From contig JAGHBT010000313.1 of assembly GCA_021160845.1 (NCBI GenBank), positions 1-12,005 of the forward strand: a stretch of DNA of 12,005 nucleotides. The letters are read 5' to 3'. The first letter of the stretch is position 1. The number at the start of each line of letters is the position of its first letter. Positions 1 to 6,201 of the stretch are shown piece by piece. Position numbers and translations under genes: made by a program. Under the pieces are notes generated by a model. The model was not told where the DNA came from and searched no databases. It was given only the letters and a program-made list of their open reading frames with translations. This DNA is from a bacterium (lineage in GTDB: Bacteria > Krumholzibacteriota > Krumholzibacteriia > Krumholzibacteriales > WJIX01).

Positions 1-62
1 ATAATAACGATTGCAATAATCACTGCTATTATTACAACACTTTTCTTTCTTCTGACAATCAT
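1..62 (-). CDS. N-terminus of a membrane-anchored or secreted protein (partial)
   Basis: An ATG at 62-60 on the minus strand opens a frame that runs off the window after 20 codons. The peptide begins MIVRRKKS and continues into an unbroken run of Val, Ile and Ala, the pattern of a signal peptide or N-terminal membrane anchor (positive residues, then a hydrophobic core). It starts 12 bases after the stop of the upstream beta-barrel gene, with AGGTTG as a possible ribosome site, so it is probably the fourth gene of the polysaccharide operon. In pga operons the missing partner would be the PgaB deacetylase/hydrolase, which is an inference from context only. No catalytic part is visible. Confidence 0.55.
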   Translation of the reverse strand, partial: MIVRRKKSVVIIAVIIAIVI

Positions 63-74
63 TGTAACAACCTG

Positions 75-1715
75 TTAAAAAATTGCTTTTACAAATACCC
101 GCACAAGTCTCCTGCTGTATCCCGCTTCACCCGCCACACGCGAATTTGATGTAAAGAATTCACCCCCCATTTTCAAATTCCTTCCAGCCTTCCATTCAAT
201 ACTCGATCTGAATGAGCCAACTGAAAAGAAATTCCTCTTCTCTTCTTTTTCACGCGAAATTCTTCCCTCAAGCCCGTAATACAAACACTTAAAAAATTCT
301 CCACTAATCCCAATTTGAAGACCTACATTATGATATTCTTCGGGATTGTAATAACCATTCGGTTTCCATTCCCTGAATGAAAAAAAGGTATACCCGGGCT
401 GTAGCTTCACTTCAACGGGGGAAGAAATTATCCTCCACTGAAAAGCGACTTTTAGCAAATTGCGGCTGTTTTCATCCGAATACGATCTATGGTCATACCC
501 CAATATCGCTTTTAGATATCCCGTCATCTGGCAATCAAGTCCAACGCCACTGCCGCTGAAAACAATTTCCTTCTGTACTGAAAGTGGGGTTTCTACCGCC
601 ATTCTATTGCCGGATAAATCCATCCTCAATCTTCTTGCTGGAGTCCAGGTTAACCACCCATCCCAGGTAAATGGCGAAAACTCGTAGCTGTTATCCAACC
701 CCACCGCGGGTTCTTCATTAACCGAATGAAACAAAGGCTCAAGATTTAAATGAAGCGCCCAGTCTTCATTGAATCGGCTATAGAACCGCGCGGAAACCCC
801 AGTTCTTCTCACCAGGGGCATTCCTGTCTGTCTCATTGAAAGCCTGGTTACTCCCACACCAAGCCTTGTTTCATCAGAGATAGTATAAAGCCCTATAACT
901 CCGGTCTTATGAATCACAAGCTCATCTGAGTCGAAAGATATACTGTAATCCAACATTGCCCGTGGTGCTCTTTCATGTTCGATCACTTCAAGAATCTCCA
1001 AAGCTTCATCGTCATCTTCAATCTCAACAAGGAATTCGCGCGCTTTACAACTAAGGCCAAGCCACCTCCAAGCTTGTGCCAAACCTTTTAAGGCTTCTTT
1101 ACAATCCGGGTGCTTTTCAAGTATTTTGCTATACAAACTCCTTGCCTCTCGGTGCCTCCCTTGCCAGTTAACAACCCGCGCCAGTCCCAAAGCAGCCTCT
1201 ACATTATCAGGATGCTTCTTGGTTATTTGCCTGTAAAGCTCCTCAGCTTCAGCATTTTTATCAAGCCATGAAACCACTCTCGCCTCTCCAACCATGGCAT
1301 TGAGCGCGTCTGGATATTTACGCGTTATCTTACGGTACAATTTAAGAGATTCCCTGTTTTTGTTCGCCCACGAAAGAGCTCTGGCTAATCCCATCATACC
1401 CTCTATATCTTCGGGGTGAATTTCCAGATAGCTTTCAAACCAGATAATCGCACTGTCAGATTTATCGCTCCATGTGTACTGAAATCCAATTTCCTTGCCA
1501 AGTTCACAGCTTAGAGTTGTATCCAGCCTGCTCGCTTTAAAATACAAATGTATAGCTTCCGCGTGTCTATCAGCCGCCGCCGCTTCTCTGGCACGTTTTA
1601 GAACACTTTCAACCTTTTCTTCACGCGCTTGAAGATCTATTTGTGAAAGGGTAATAAATAGAGTACATAAAACAAAAATTACTTCTATTACCCTGTACCT
1701 TATTCTCAATTCCAT
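75..1715 (-). CDS. TPR plus outer-membrane beta-barrel exporter, PgaA/YaiO-like
   Basis: The 546-residue protein has an N-terminal signal segment (hydrophobic about residues 9-25), a TPR domain (about 35-245) and a C-terminal region (about 255-546) of alternating polar/hydrophobic strands ending in ...VFVKAIF. A terminal Phe is the usual signature of BAM-assembled barrels. Tryptophans at 82, 116, 150, 184 and 218 are exactly 34 residues apart, marking five TPR units. PgaA has this layout: periplasmic TPRs guide polysaccharide into an outer-membrane pore. This protein is shorter than E. coli PgaA (about 800 residues) and longer than YaiO (about 257). It lies 54 bases after the glycosyltransferase gene, so export of its product is the likely role. 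Start choice: GGAGG lies one base before the ATG at 1715, but seven bases before an in-frame TTG at 1709, which may be the true start. Confidence 0.85.
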   Translation of the reverse strand: MELRIRYRVIEVIFVLCTLFITLSQIDLQAREEKVESVLKRAREAAAADRHAEAIHLYFKASRLDTTLSCELGKEIGFQYTWSDKSDSAIIWFESYLEIHPEDIEGMMGLARALSWANKNRESLKLYRKITRKYPDALNAMVGEARVVSWLDKNAEAEELYRQITKKHPDNVEAALGLARVVNWQGRHREARSLYSKILEKHPDCKEALKGLAQAWRWLGLSCKAREFLVEIEDDDEALEILEVIEHERAPRAMLDYSISFDSDELVIHKTGVIGLYTISDETRLGVGVTRLSMRQTGMPLVRRTGVSARFYSRFNEDWALHLNLEPLFHSVNEEPAVGLDNSYEFSPFTWDGWLTWTPARRLRMDLSGNRMAVETPLSVQKEIVFSGSGVGLDCQMTGYLKAILGYDHRSYSDENSRNLLKVAFQWRIISSPVEVKLQPGYTFFSFREWKPNGYYNPEEYHNVGLQIGISGEFFKCLYYGLEGRISREKEEKRNFFSVGSFRSSIEWKAGRNLKMGGEFFTSNSRVAGEAGYSRRLVRVFVKAIF

Positions 1716-1769
1716 TCCTCCATAAACTGCATTCTTCCCAAATGCAAAAGAAAACGCGAAATTACCAAA

Positions 1770-3029
1770 TTACTCCCTTATTGGTTTCCAACGGGTCATC
1801 TCCCCGCTTACCGGATTTCCAAACAATCCTCGCAGAGAGTAAGTTGCTGTAATCATAGCCAGAAATATCCAGTAAATTATCGGATAAAAAACGGCCACAC
1901 CATAATACCATCCAAGCCCTCTGTCGTAGTGGCGATCCAGAATCACTCCAGTAAGAAGCTGCATCAAGCAAACAGTAGAGATCATCATACCCCACCAATT
2001 TGGAACAGGAGATGCCCCGACCGGAGGAAACCCCATAAAATATGAAAAAATCCACAGCGCAGTGAGAATGACAAAATTATATGCCCATATAATAGATAAA
2101 AAGGATTCCAGCATTACGATCCATAGCCTTCGATTTGTCCAATCAAACATTTTGGATCCATATTTTCTTAGTACCTGTGACTGACCAAGAGCCCATCTTT
2201 TCCGCTGATTCCAAAGTCCCTTAAACGACTGGGGCACTCTCATCCAAACAACAGCTTTGGCTTCATATCGAACATCATAATGTTTTAACTGAAGTTTCCA
2301 GGTCATATCAATATCTTCGGTTGCCATTTCGGGGCTATACATCCCCACGTCAAGCAAGGCGCTTTTTCTAAACGCTCCCACAACACCGGACATTGTCATA
2401 ATACGCCCCCATATCCTTTGAGCCCGTCTCTGGATACTGATTATTGAAGAAAATTCAATTGCCTGAATCTTCCCTAAAAACGATTTTCGATTTATAACCC
2501 TGGGATTACCAGTAACCGCCGCTACCCTCGGATACTTAAAATGAGGAACCATATAACTAAGTATATCGGGGTTGGGGCTCGCGTCAGCGTCAATTATCAA
2601 AAGAAGCTCCCCTTTTGTGCAGGGAACAGCATCATTAAGCGCCATAGCCTTCCCTTGATTGACCTTTTTACTGATAAGGCGAACTCTGCCATCTCTGACA
2701 AACTTCATTACTAAATCGGCAGTGTGATCATTAGAAGCATCGTCAATTACAACTATCTCATAATTCGGATAATCCAACCTGCATGTATTTTCAAGAATCC
2801 GTTCAATGTTTTTTTCCTCATTAAAAGCGGGAATCAATACGGTGACTAAGGGGTACTCGTCAAGGTGGTAAAACTTCTCCAACGATCCTCTTTCACGCCG
2901 GAAAAAGTAAACAAGGGCTGTAAATATCCACATTAAGCTTGAAAAGATCGGATACCAGGCAAAGAAAACCAGAGCGGCCAGATATATTCCTGAATTTTCA
3001 GCAACTTCCAATACCGAAATAATATCCAT
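1770..3029 (-). CDS. Processive family-2 glycosyltransferase, PgaC-like
   Basis: This 419-residue inner-membrane enzyme has the full motif set of processive beta-glycan synthases: Asp96-Asp97 in VIDDAS, the metal-binding DAD at 147-149, TED at 237-239 and QRKRW at 275-279. Hydrophobic helices lie at about 14-43 before the catalytic domain and at about 302-332, 345-364 and 374-398 after it. Length, topology and the short Trp-containing tail (MTRWKP) fit PgaC/IcaA better than the larger BcsA. PgaC polymerises UDP-N-acetylglucosamine into beta-1,6-GlcNAc, but sugar specificity cannot be read from sequence, so cellulose- or hyaluronan-like products remain possible. AAAGG precedes the ATG by six bases. 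Between a PgaD-like gene and a PgaA-like gene, it is the synthase of the operon. Confidence 0.92.
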   Translation of the reverse strand: MDIISVLEVAENSGIYLAALVFFAWYPIFSSLMWIFTALVYFFRRERGSLEKFYHLDEYPLVTVLIPAFNEEKNIERILENTCRLDYPNYEIVVIDDASNDHTADLVMKFVRDGRVRLISKKVNQGKAMALNDAVPCTKGELLLIIDADASPNPDILSYMVPHFKYPRVAAVTGNPRVINRKSFLGKIQAIEFSSIISIQRRAQRIWGRIMTMSGVVGAFRKSALLDVGMYSPEMATEDIDMTWKLQLKHYDVRYEAKAVVWMRVPQSFKGLWNQRKRWALGQSQVLRKYGSKMFDWTNRRLWIVMLESFLSIIWAYNFVILTALWIFSYFMGFPPVGASPVPNWWGMMISTVCLMQLLTGVILDRHYDRGLGWYYGVAVFYPIIYWIFLAMITATYSLRGLFGNPVSGEMTRWKPIRE

Positions 3030-3063
3030 AATAAACCTTTAGCCCGACAAGTTGCTTAGTTTC

Positions 3064-3516
3064 TCACCCTTTATTTCCTGTCTGGGCGGAAATGGATTTG
3101 AACATTTTTTTGCTATTTTCAACAGTAATCTCTATCAAAGGCGAGTTCTTCAGCATTTCAATATCTTTTATTTCTACTTCCGATCCAACCTTATCAAGCG
3201 TGTAAAGCTGTTGGGAAACAGCCAAAACGGATCTTCTTCTATTCCTTCTTGATATTTTAATGTTATGTTTGATCCACAAGGATGTCAGCGCGACAAGAAA
3301 AATCGCGAAAACAGCCATCGCGACAATAGCAACAGGGATACCACTACCAATCCCTCTCTTAATCACAATAACCCAGAAATATCCGAAAACTACCCATCCG
3401 GCAATTCCTATAATAACGTGTAGGGTAAAGCGAAGGATCCCGCTCTCTTCTATTTTCTGCTCTCCTGGGTTATTATTAGTATCTGATTGTTCCAGTTTTT
3501 GCCCGATAGCGGTCAC
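3064..3516 (-). CDS. PgaD-like two-helix synthase partner
   Basis: This 150-residue protein has a polar N-terminus, two hydrophobic helices (about 31-52 and 60-81), a WIKHNIK segment and a basic stretch (SRRNRRR, about 89-95), then a soluble C-terminal part. Size and topology match PgaD (137 residues in E. coli), which has two helices followed by a W-x(3)-N-rich basic stretch. In E. coli, PgaD associates with PgaC and is needed for synthase activity. The gene lies 34 bases upstream of the glycosyltransferase, the usual partner, although the order here is D before C. The start is GTG at 3516, the first possible start after an in-frame stop, and its ribosome site is poor (ACGAG directly adjacent). 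The family call rests on topology and context. Confidence 0.7.
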   Translation of the reverse strand: MTAIGQKLEQSDTNNNPGEQKIEESGILRFTLHVIIGIAGWVVFGYFWVIVIKRGIGSGIPVAIVAMAVFAIFLVALTSLWIKHNIKISRRNRRRSVLAVSQQLYTLDKVGSEVEIKDIEMLKNSPLIEITVENSKKMFKSISAQTGNKG

Positions 3517-3552
3517 CTCGTTTAGATAACTTTATCCAAAGCCACAACGTTT

Positions 3553-3566
3553 GCATATTTCAGGCC
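3553..3566 (-). promoter_or_regulatory. Weak candidate sigma-54 promoter for the Pga-like operon
   Basis: Read on the minus strand this is GGCCTGAAATATGC. The invariant GG and GC of -24/-12 elements are present with exactly 10 bases between them, and an A follows the GC, but the flanks are degenerate (AGGCCT against TGGCAC, ATGCA against TTGCA). A start about 12 bases downstream would give a leader of about 25 bases before the GTG at 3516. Degenerate matches occur by chance, so this is tentative. Confidence 0.25.
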
Positions 3567-3641
3567 TCAATCAGACAAATTGTATAGTATTTAAATTAAT
3601 TCCACTCGTGCGACAAAACCCCGTAGTGTCGGTTTTTCTTA

Positions 3642-3672
3642 CACTTTTATAAGTGAGGAATAATCCCCACTT
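3642..3672. promoter_or_regulatory. AAGTG/CACTT dyad, candidate PrsR upstream activator site
   Basis: Three half-sites are arranged as two overlapping dyads. CACTT-4-AAGTG spans 3642-3655. AAGTGAGG-6-CCCCACTT spans 3651-3672, with 7 of 8 arm positions paired. The centre lies about 90 bases upstream of the start predicted from the sigma-54 promoter at 3724-3738, a normal distance for an NtrC-family enhancer. It lies about 115 bases from the start predicted for the weak minus-strand site. Assignment to PrsR is inferred from position and from the prsR gene in this window. Confidence 0.45.
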
Positions 3673-3695
3673 ACTCAGCCCTGTATCCATATAGT

Positions 3696-3704
3696 ATTAT
3701 AGCA
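3696..3704 (-). promoter_or_regulatory. Extended -10 promoter element facing the Pga-like operon
   Basis: The minus strand reads TGCTATAAT, a perfect TGn-TATAAT extended -10 element. No good -35 hexamer is seen 17 bases upstream, but extended -10 promoters need one less. Transcription from here would give a leader of about 170 bases before the GTG at 3516. It is a housekeeping-sigma alternative to the weak sigma-54-like site. Confidence 0.35.
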
Positions 3705-3723
3705 GTTAGTTATAACTATATCC

Positions 3724-3738
3724 TGGCACACCAATTGC
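3724..3738 (+). promoter_or_regulatory. Sigma-54 (-24/-12) promoter of the PEP-CTERM gene
   Basis: TGGCACACCAATTGC matches the RpoN consensus TGGCAC-N5-TTGC at every defined position, with GG at 3725-3726 and GC at 3737-3738 separated by 10 bases. The predicted start is near 3750, giving a leader of about 64 bases before the ATG at 3814. PrsR in this window has the AAA+ domain that activates sigma-54 polymerase, and PrsK/PrsR with RpoN is known to control PEP-CTERM genes in floc-forming bacteria. Confidence 0.9.
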
Positions 3739-3813
3739 GTATAACTTAAGCAGTATCTAAATTTTGCTTGTTTTATTAAGAAATCCGACACTTGGAAAGA
3801 AAGAGAAGTAAAA

Positions 3814-4533
3814 ATGAAAAAACTTTATATAGTAGCCGTAACAGCATTCCTCGTATTTTCGCTTGCTGTTTCCGCATCTGCGGTTCCCAGCTTACAAACA
3901 TATATCACCGACGCACGATACGAATTCTGGCACGGCAACCTTGATCAATTCTCCTGGTTGACAAACAACCAGCAGTTTGATCTTAGTATTGTTGGTTCCT
4001 GGGGGCCGACAACCGACATGCTCTCCGGAGGGAACGCGGCCAATATGCTTGGAGCGAGCTCTCCAACTTATGACTACCTTGACACTTATCTCAGTATTAG
4101 TGTTCCCAAAAATCAATCAGGCAGGATATACATCAATGGTAATAAAATAGACGTTTTTAAAAACTATTTTGATGCTGTTCCGGTCGGAACACATCCCGCC
4201 TGGTATCTCCCCATGACCGCTCCGTCTATAATAGGTGACTTTAACTTCATGCACAACGAAACTATGATTACAAACGAAGGCGAAGCCGACTGGCATCACT
4301 GTTTAAATAGCTCTGTCACGAGGGTCCGGGGCGGGGAACTGAAGTTTGATGTTGTAATTGAAGGTTTTGACTGGGTTAATTTCGACGCTATAGGTGTTGA
4401 CTCCCAGGGCAGAACAATTACTAACGCGCCTTACTATGATTCAAGTTATTTTGCTACTCCCGAGCCCGGCACATTGAGCCTGCTCGGCCTCGGTCTGCTT
4501 GGAATAGTACCATTTATAAGACGCAAAAAATAA
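3814..4533 (+). CDS. Secreted PEP-CTERM protein (exosortase substrate)
   Basis: This 239-residue protein has a signal peptide with cleavage likely after Ala23 (SASA|VP). It ends in a textbook PEP-CTERM tail: Pro216-Glu-Pro218, a Leu/Gly-rich transmembrane stretch and terminal RRKK. Exosortase recognises this tail, cleaves near PEP and releases or re-anchors the protein at the surface or in the matrix. The mature part (24-215) is rich in Asn, Asp and aromatic residues and looks like a beta-rich adhesive or matrix domain. Its start (VPSLQ) and a late FDWVNFDAIG segment faintly recall 'choice-of-anchor N' proteins, an uncertain recollection. It is a single-gene unit with its own sigma-54 promoter and terminator, next to the exosortase operon, so it is likely the cognate or major local substrate. 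AGAGAAG precedes the ATG. Confidence 0.93.
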   Translation: MKKLYIVAVTAFLVFSLAVSASAVPSLQTYITDARYEFWHGNLDQFSWLTNNQQFDLSIVGSWGPTTDMLSGGNAANMLGASSPTYDYLDTYLSISVPKNQSGRIYINGNKIDVFKNYFDAVPVGTHPAWYLPMTAPSIIGDFNFMHNETMITNEGEADWHHCLNSSVTRVRGGELKFDVVIEGFDWVNFDAIGVDSQGRTITNAPYYDSSYFATPEPGTLSLLGLGLLGIVPFIRRKK

Positions 4534-4556
4534 TCGTATATATTATTAATTCTGTC

Positions 4557-4589
4557 AAAACGGGAACCAACAAGGTTCCCGTTTTTTTT
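4557..4589 (+). terminator. Intrinsic terminator after the PEP-CTERM gene
   Basis: A perfect 12-base-pair stem (AAAACGGGAACC at 4557-4568, GGTTCCCGTTTT at 4574-4585) closes a five-base loop, and the T-run 4582-4589 follows. It lies 24 bases after the stop codon and insulates the substrate gene from the exosortase operon. The last T of the run is also the first base of the next sigma-54 promoter. Confidence 0.93.
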
Positions 4590-4604
4590 GGCATCCCTCT
4601 TGCA
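4589..4604 (+). promoter_or_regulatory. Sigma-54 promoter of the exosortase-prsKR operon
   Basis: TGGCATCCCTCTTGCA matches TGGCAC-N5-TTGCW with one deviation (T for the last C of the -24 box). GG (4590-4591) and GC (4602-4603) are separated by the required 10 bases. The predicted start is near 4616, giving a leader of about 65 bases, almost the same as that of the PEP-CTERM gene. No clear AAGTG/CACTT dyad lies in 4534-4588, so the activator site may be inside the upstream gene or shared with 3642-3672. Confidence 0.8.
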
Positions 4605-4667
4605 ATCCATTAACCTTGTTTTTTTATTTAAAAAAAGCTATAACTTTAAATAATATCTTCTATTCTC

Positions 4668-4673
4668 GGGAGG
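4668..4673 (+). promoter_or_regulatory. Ribosome-binding site supporting a TTG start
   Basis: GGGAGG lies seven bases before TTG at 4681, the ideal distance. This fixes the exosortase start at a non-ATG codon. Confidence 0.85.
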
Positions 4674-4680
4674 CTATTCT

Positions 4681-5538
4681 TTGTCGGCAATCGCGTATAG
4701 TTCAAAAAATAGAACAGAGAAGCGAAAAAGAAATCTCCTTTTTTCCACAGCAATTGTTCTGCTTCTGATTTTGTATTTCCCCGTATTAAAAAATCTCATA
4801 AAACAGTGGATCAATGATTCAAACTACCAACATGGGCTTCTGATTCCACCAATAATCATACTGCTTTTAAAAAGGAAATTAATAAACCTGAAATCCATAC
4901 CACTTCGCGGCGACACATTGTCCGGGGCCATCACTATAGGCATTGCTGTTTGTTGCCTCATTGCCGGCACTGCCGCAGCCGAATTATTTACATCAAGATT
5001 ATCTCTTGTCCTGTTTATTCTCGGGTCGACACTGATGCTTGCCGGAAAAAAGTTCGCAAAAGGACTTTTCAATGAATTTGTTCTTATGATTCTGATGATC
5101 CCTCTCCCCTATGTAATATATTACAAATTGACATTCCCCCTGCAGCTTTTTAGCGCCAGATTGAGCACTGGAATCCTTCACGCTCTGAGTGTAACTATAA
5201 TAAGAAAAGGGAACATACTGTTTCTCCCAAAATACACCCTCGAAGTTGTCGCCGCGTGTAGCGGATTAAGATCCCTTATGACGATGGTGACACTGGCGGT
5301 TATCATCACGGCCTTTATGAACTATTCAACTACAAAAAAAGTGGCTTTAGTAATATGTTCACTTCCGATTGCCATCGCGGCGAATGTAGTTAGGTTAGTT
5401 GTAACCGCTCTTGGCGCATACATTGTCGACGCGAGATTCGCCGACGGATTTTTACATGAGATATCAGGACTTATTGTTTTCGCCACCGGACTTCTACTGC
5501 TGATCATTATTAATGGAATATTAAAATGGAAAAAATAA
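4681..5538 (+). CDS. xrt: Exosortase
   Basis: This 285-residue polytopic inner-membrane protein has about eight hydrophobic helices and the exosortase signatures: an early YQHG motif (about 49-52), the catalytic Cys193 in AACSGLR with Arg197, Arg238 in AANVVRL and His259 in LHEISG. Exosortases are thought to act as cysteine transpeptidases on PEP-CTERM tails at the outer face of the inner membrane. The length is that of a stand-alone exosortase without the EpsI domain, which is instead the next gene and overlaps this one by 13 bases. The basic N-terminus (NRTEKRKRN) should be cytoplasmic. The start is TTG with a strong ribosome site. PrsK/PrsR linkage suggests the EpsH/XrtA branch, but the split EpsI is atypical, so the subtype is left open. 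Confidence 0.95.
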   Translation: MSAIAYSSKNRTEKRKRNLLFSTAIVLLLILYFPVLKNLIKQWINDSNYQHGLLIPPIIILLLKRKLINLKSIPLRGDTLSGAITIGIAVCCLIAGTAAAELFTSRLSLVLFILGSTLMLAGKKFAKGLFNEFVLMILMIPLPYVIYYKLTFPLQLFSARLSTGILHALSVTIIRKGNILFLPKYTLEVVAACSGLRSLMTMVTLAVIITAFMNYSTTKKVALVICSLPIAIAANVVRLVVTALGAYIVDARFADGFLHEISGLIVFATGLLLLIIINGILKWKK

Positions 5539-6176
5539 ATATCGTAAGGCTTATAGCTCTTATAATCGTACTTGTTTTATTGATGGGCTTTACATACACC
5601 CTGAGATATAGAGAAGCAGAAATAACAAATCTTCCCAATCTTGAATTAATCCCGGGAAACATCGGCGGCTATAGTTCCACAACGACTCAACTGACAGCGG
5701 GAGCCATAAAAGTACTTGGAGTAGACACAACACTTGCCATGGATTATTATAACGGAAAGGGGCAAAAGATAGAGTTTTTTCTTGGATTTTTCCTCAAGCA
5801 GCAAAAGCATTCCCAGATACACTCACCCAAACATTGCTATCCCGGGGCCGGATGGGATATACTAAAAGAAGGCAGGCTTACCCTCAATCCGGGAGATAAC
5901 ATAATATCTGCCAGAAACATATTGATTTCTAACAAAAAAGAGAAAAGACTCATTGTTTACTGGTTTTATATTAACGGCAAAATTATAACAAATGAATTCG
6001 CTCTAAAGTGGGAACAAATAAAATGTTCTTTGCAGGGGAAACCACAGCCGGCAACATTTATCAGATTCTCTGTTATTATGCCCCAGGGAAGGGAAAAAGA
6101 GACCAAGAATAATCTTATAGAGTTTATAGAATTGATCCAGCCACACATTGATTTAGCCCTGAAACTAACTGTATAA
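5526..6176 (+). CDS. epsI: EpsI family exosortase-associated protein
   Basis: This 216-residue protein has one N-terminal membrane helix (about 6-25) and a soluble extracytoplasmic domain. The hallmark HSPKHCYPGAGW (99-110, with Cys104) matches the EpsI motif (HSP-x-x-C-x-P-G-x-G-W), and a late GK-x(9)-W region followed by a short amphipathic tail fits too. EpsI domains occur next to exosortases or fused to their C-termini. Their biochemical role is not established; roles in processing or in polysaccharide-linked export have been considered. The ATG lies inside the exosortase 3' end (13-base overlap), so translation is probably coupled. In XrtA systems the two parts are usually one polypeptide, so the separate form here is notable. 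Confidence 0.92.
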   Translation: MEKINIVRLIALIIVLVLLMGFTYTLRYREAEITNLPNLELIPGNIGGYSSTTTQLTAGAIKVLGVDTTLAMDYYNGKGQKIEFFLGFFLKQQKHSQIHSPKHCYPGAGWDILKEGRLTLNPGDNIISARNILISNKKEKRLIVYWFYINGKIITNEFALKWEQIKCSLQGKPQPATFIRFSVIMPQGREKETKNNLIEFIELIQPHIDLALKLTV

Positions 6177-6201
6177 ATGCATGAAAGAGAAAAAATAAAT
6201 A

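Larger units (their letters stand above)
3517..3813. other. Divergent regulatory intergenic region
   Basis: This 297-base gap separates the leftward polysaccharide operon from the rightward PEP-CTERM gene. It holds a strong plus-strand sigma-54 promoter, an AAGTG/CACTT dyad cluster, a minus-strand extended -10 element and a weak minus-strand sigma-54-like site, each listed separately. No convincing gene lies within it. It is the natural control point for coupling polysaccharide production to the sorted protein. Confidence 0.8.

Noticed and set aside
1..78. Plus-strand reading of the left edge as the hydrophobic C-terminus of a protein ending at TAA 76-78
   Set aside because: The hydrophobic reading is the complement of the minus-strand signal peptide; operon direction, start codon and a basic N-terminus favour the minus strand.
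3052..3529. Two plus-strand open frames opposite the PgaD-like gene
   Set aside because: They lack ribosome sites and recognisable domains, and overlap a minus-strand gene with PgaD topology and operon context.
3748..3769. AAGCA/TGCTT hairpin in the PEP-CTERM leader
   Set aside because: Five pairs around a 12-base loop is too weak to support a regulatory RNA structure.
3626..3791. Inverted pair GTGTCGG (3626-3632) and CCGACAC (3785-3791) flanking the PEP-CTERM promoter
   Set aside because: Seven-base arms about 150 bases apart can arise by chance, and no mechanism is evident; noted only because the second contains another CACTT.
5412..5426. Sigma-54-like TGGCGCATACATTGT
   Set aside because: It lies inside the exosortase coding region and has GT in place of the invariant -12 GC.
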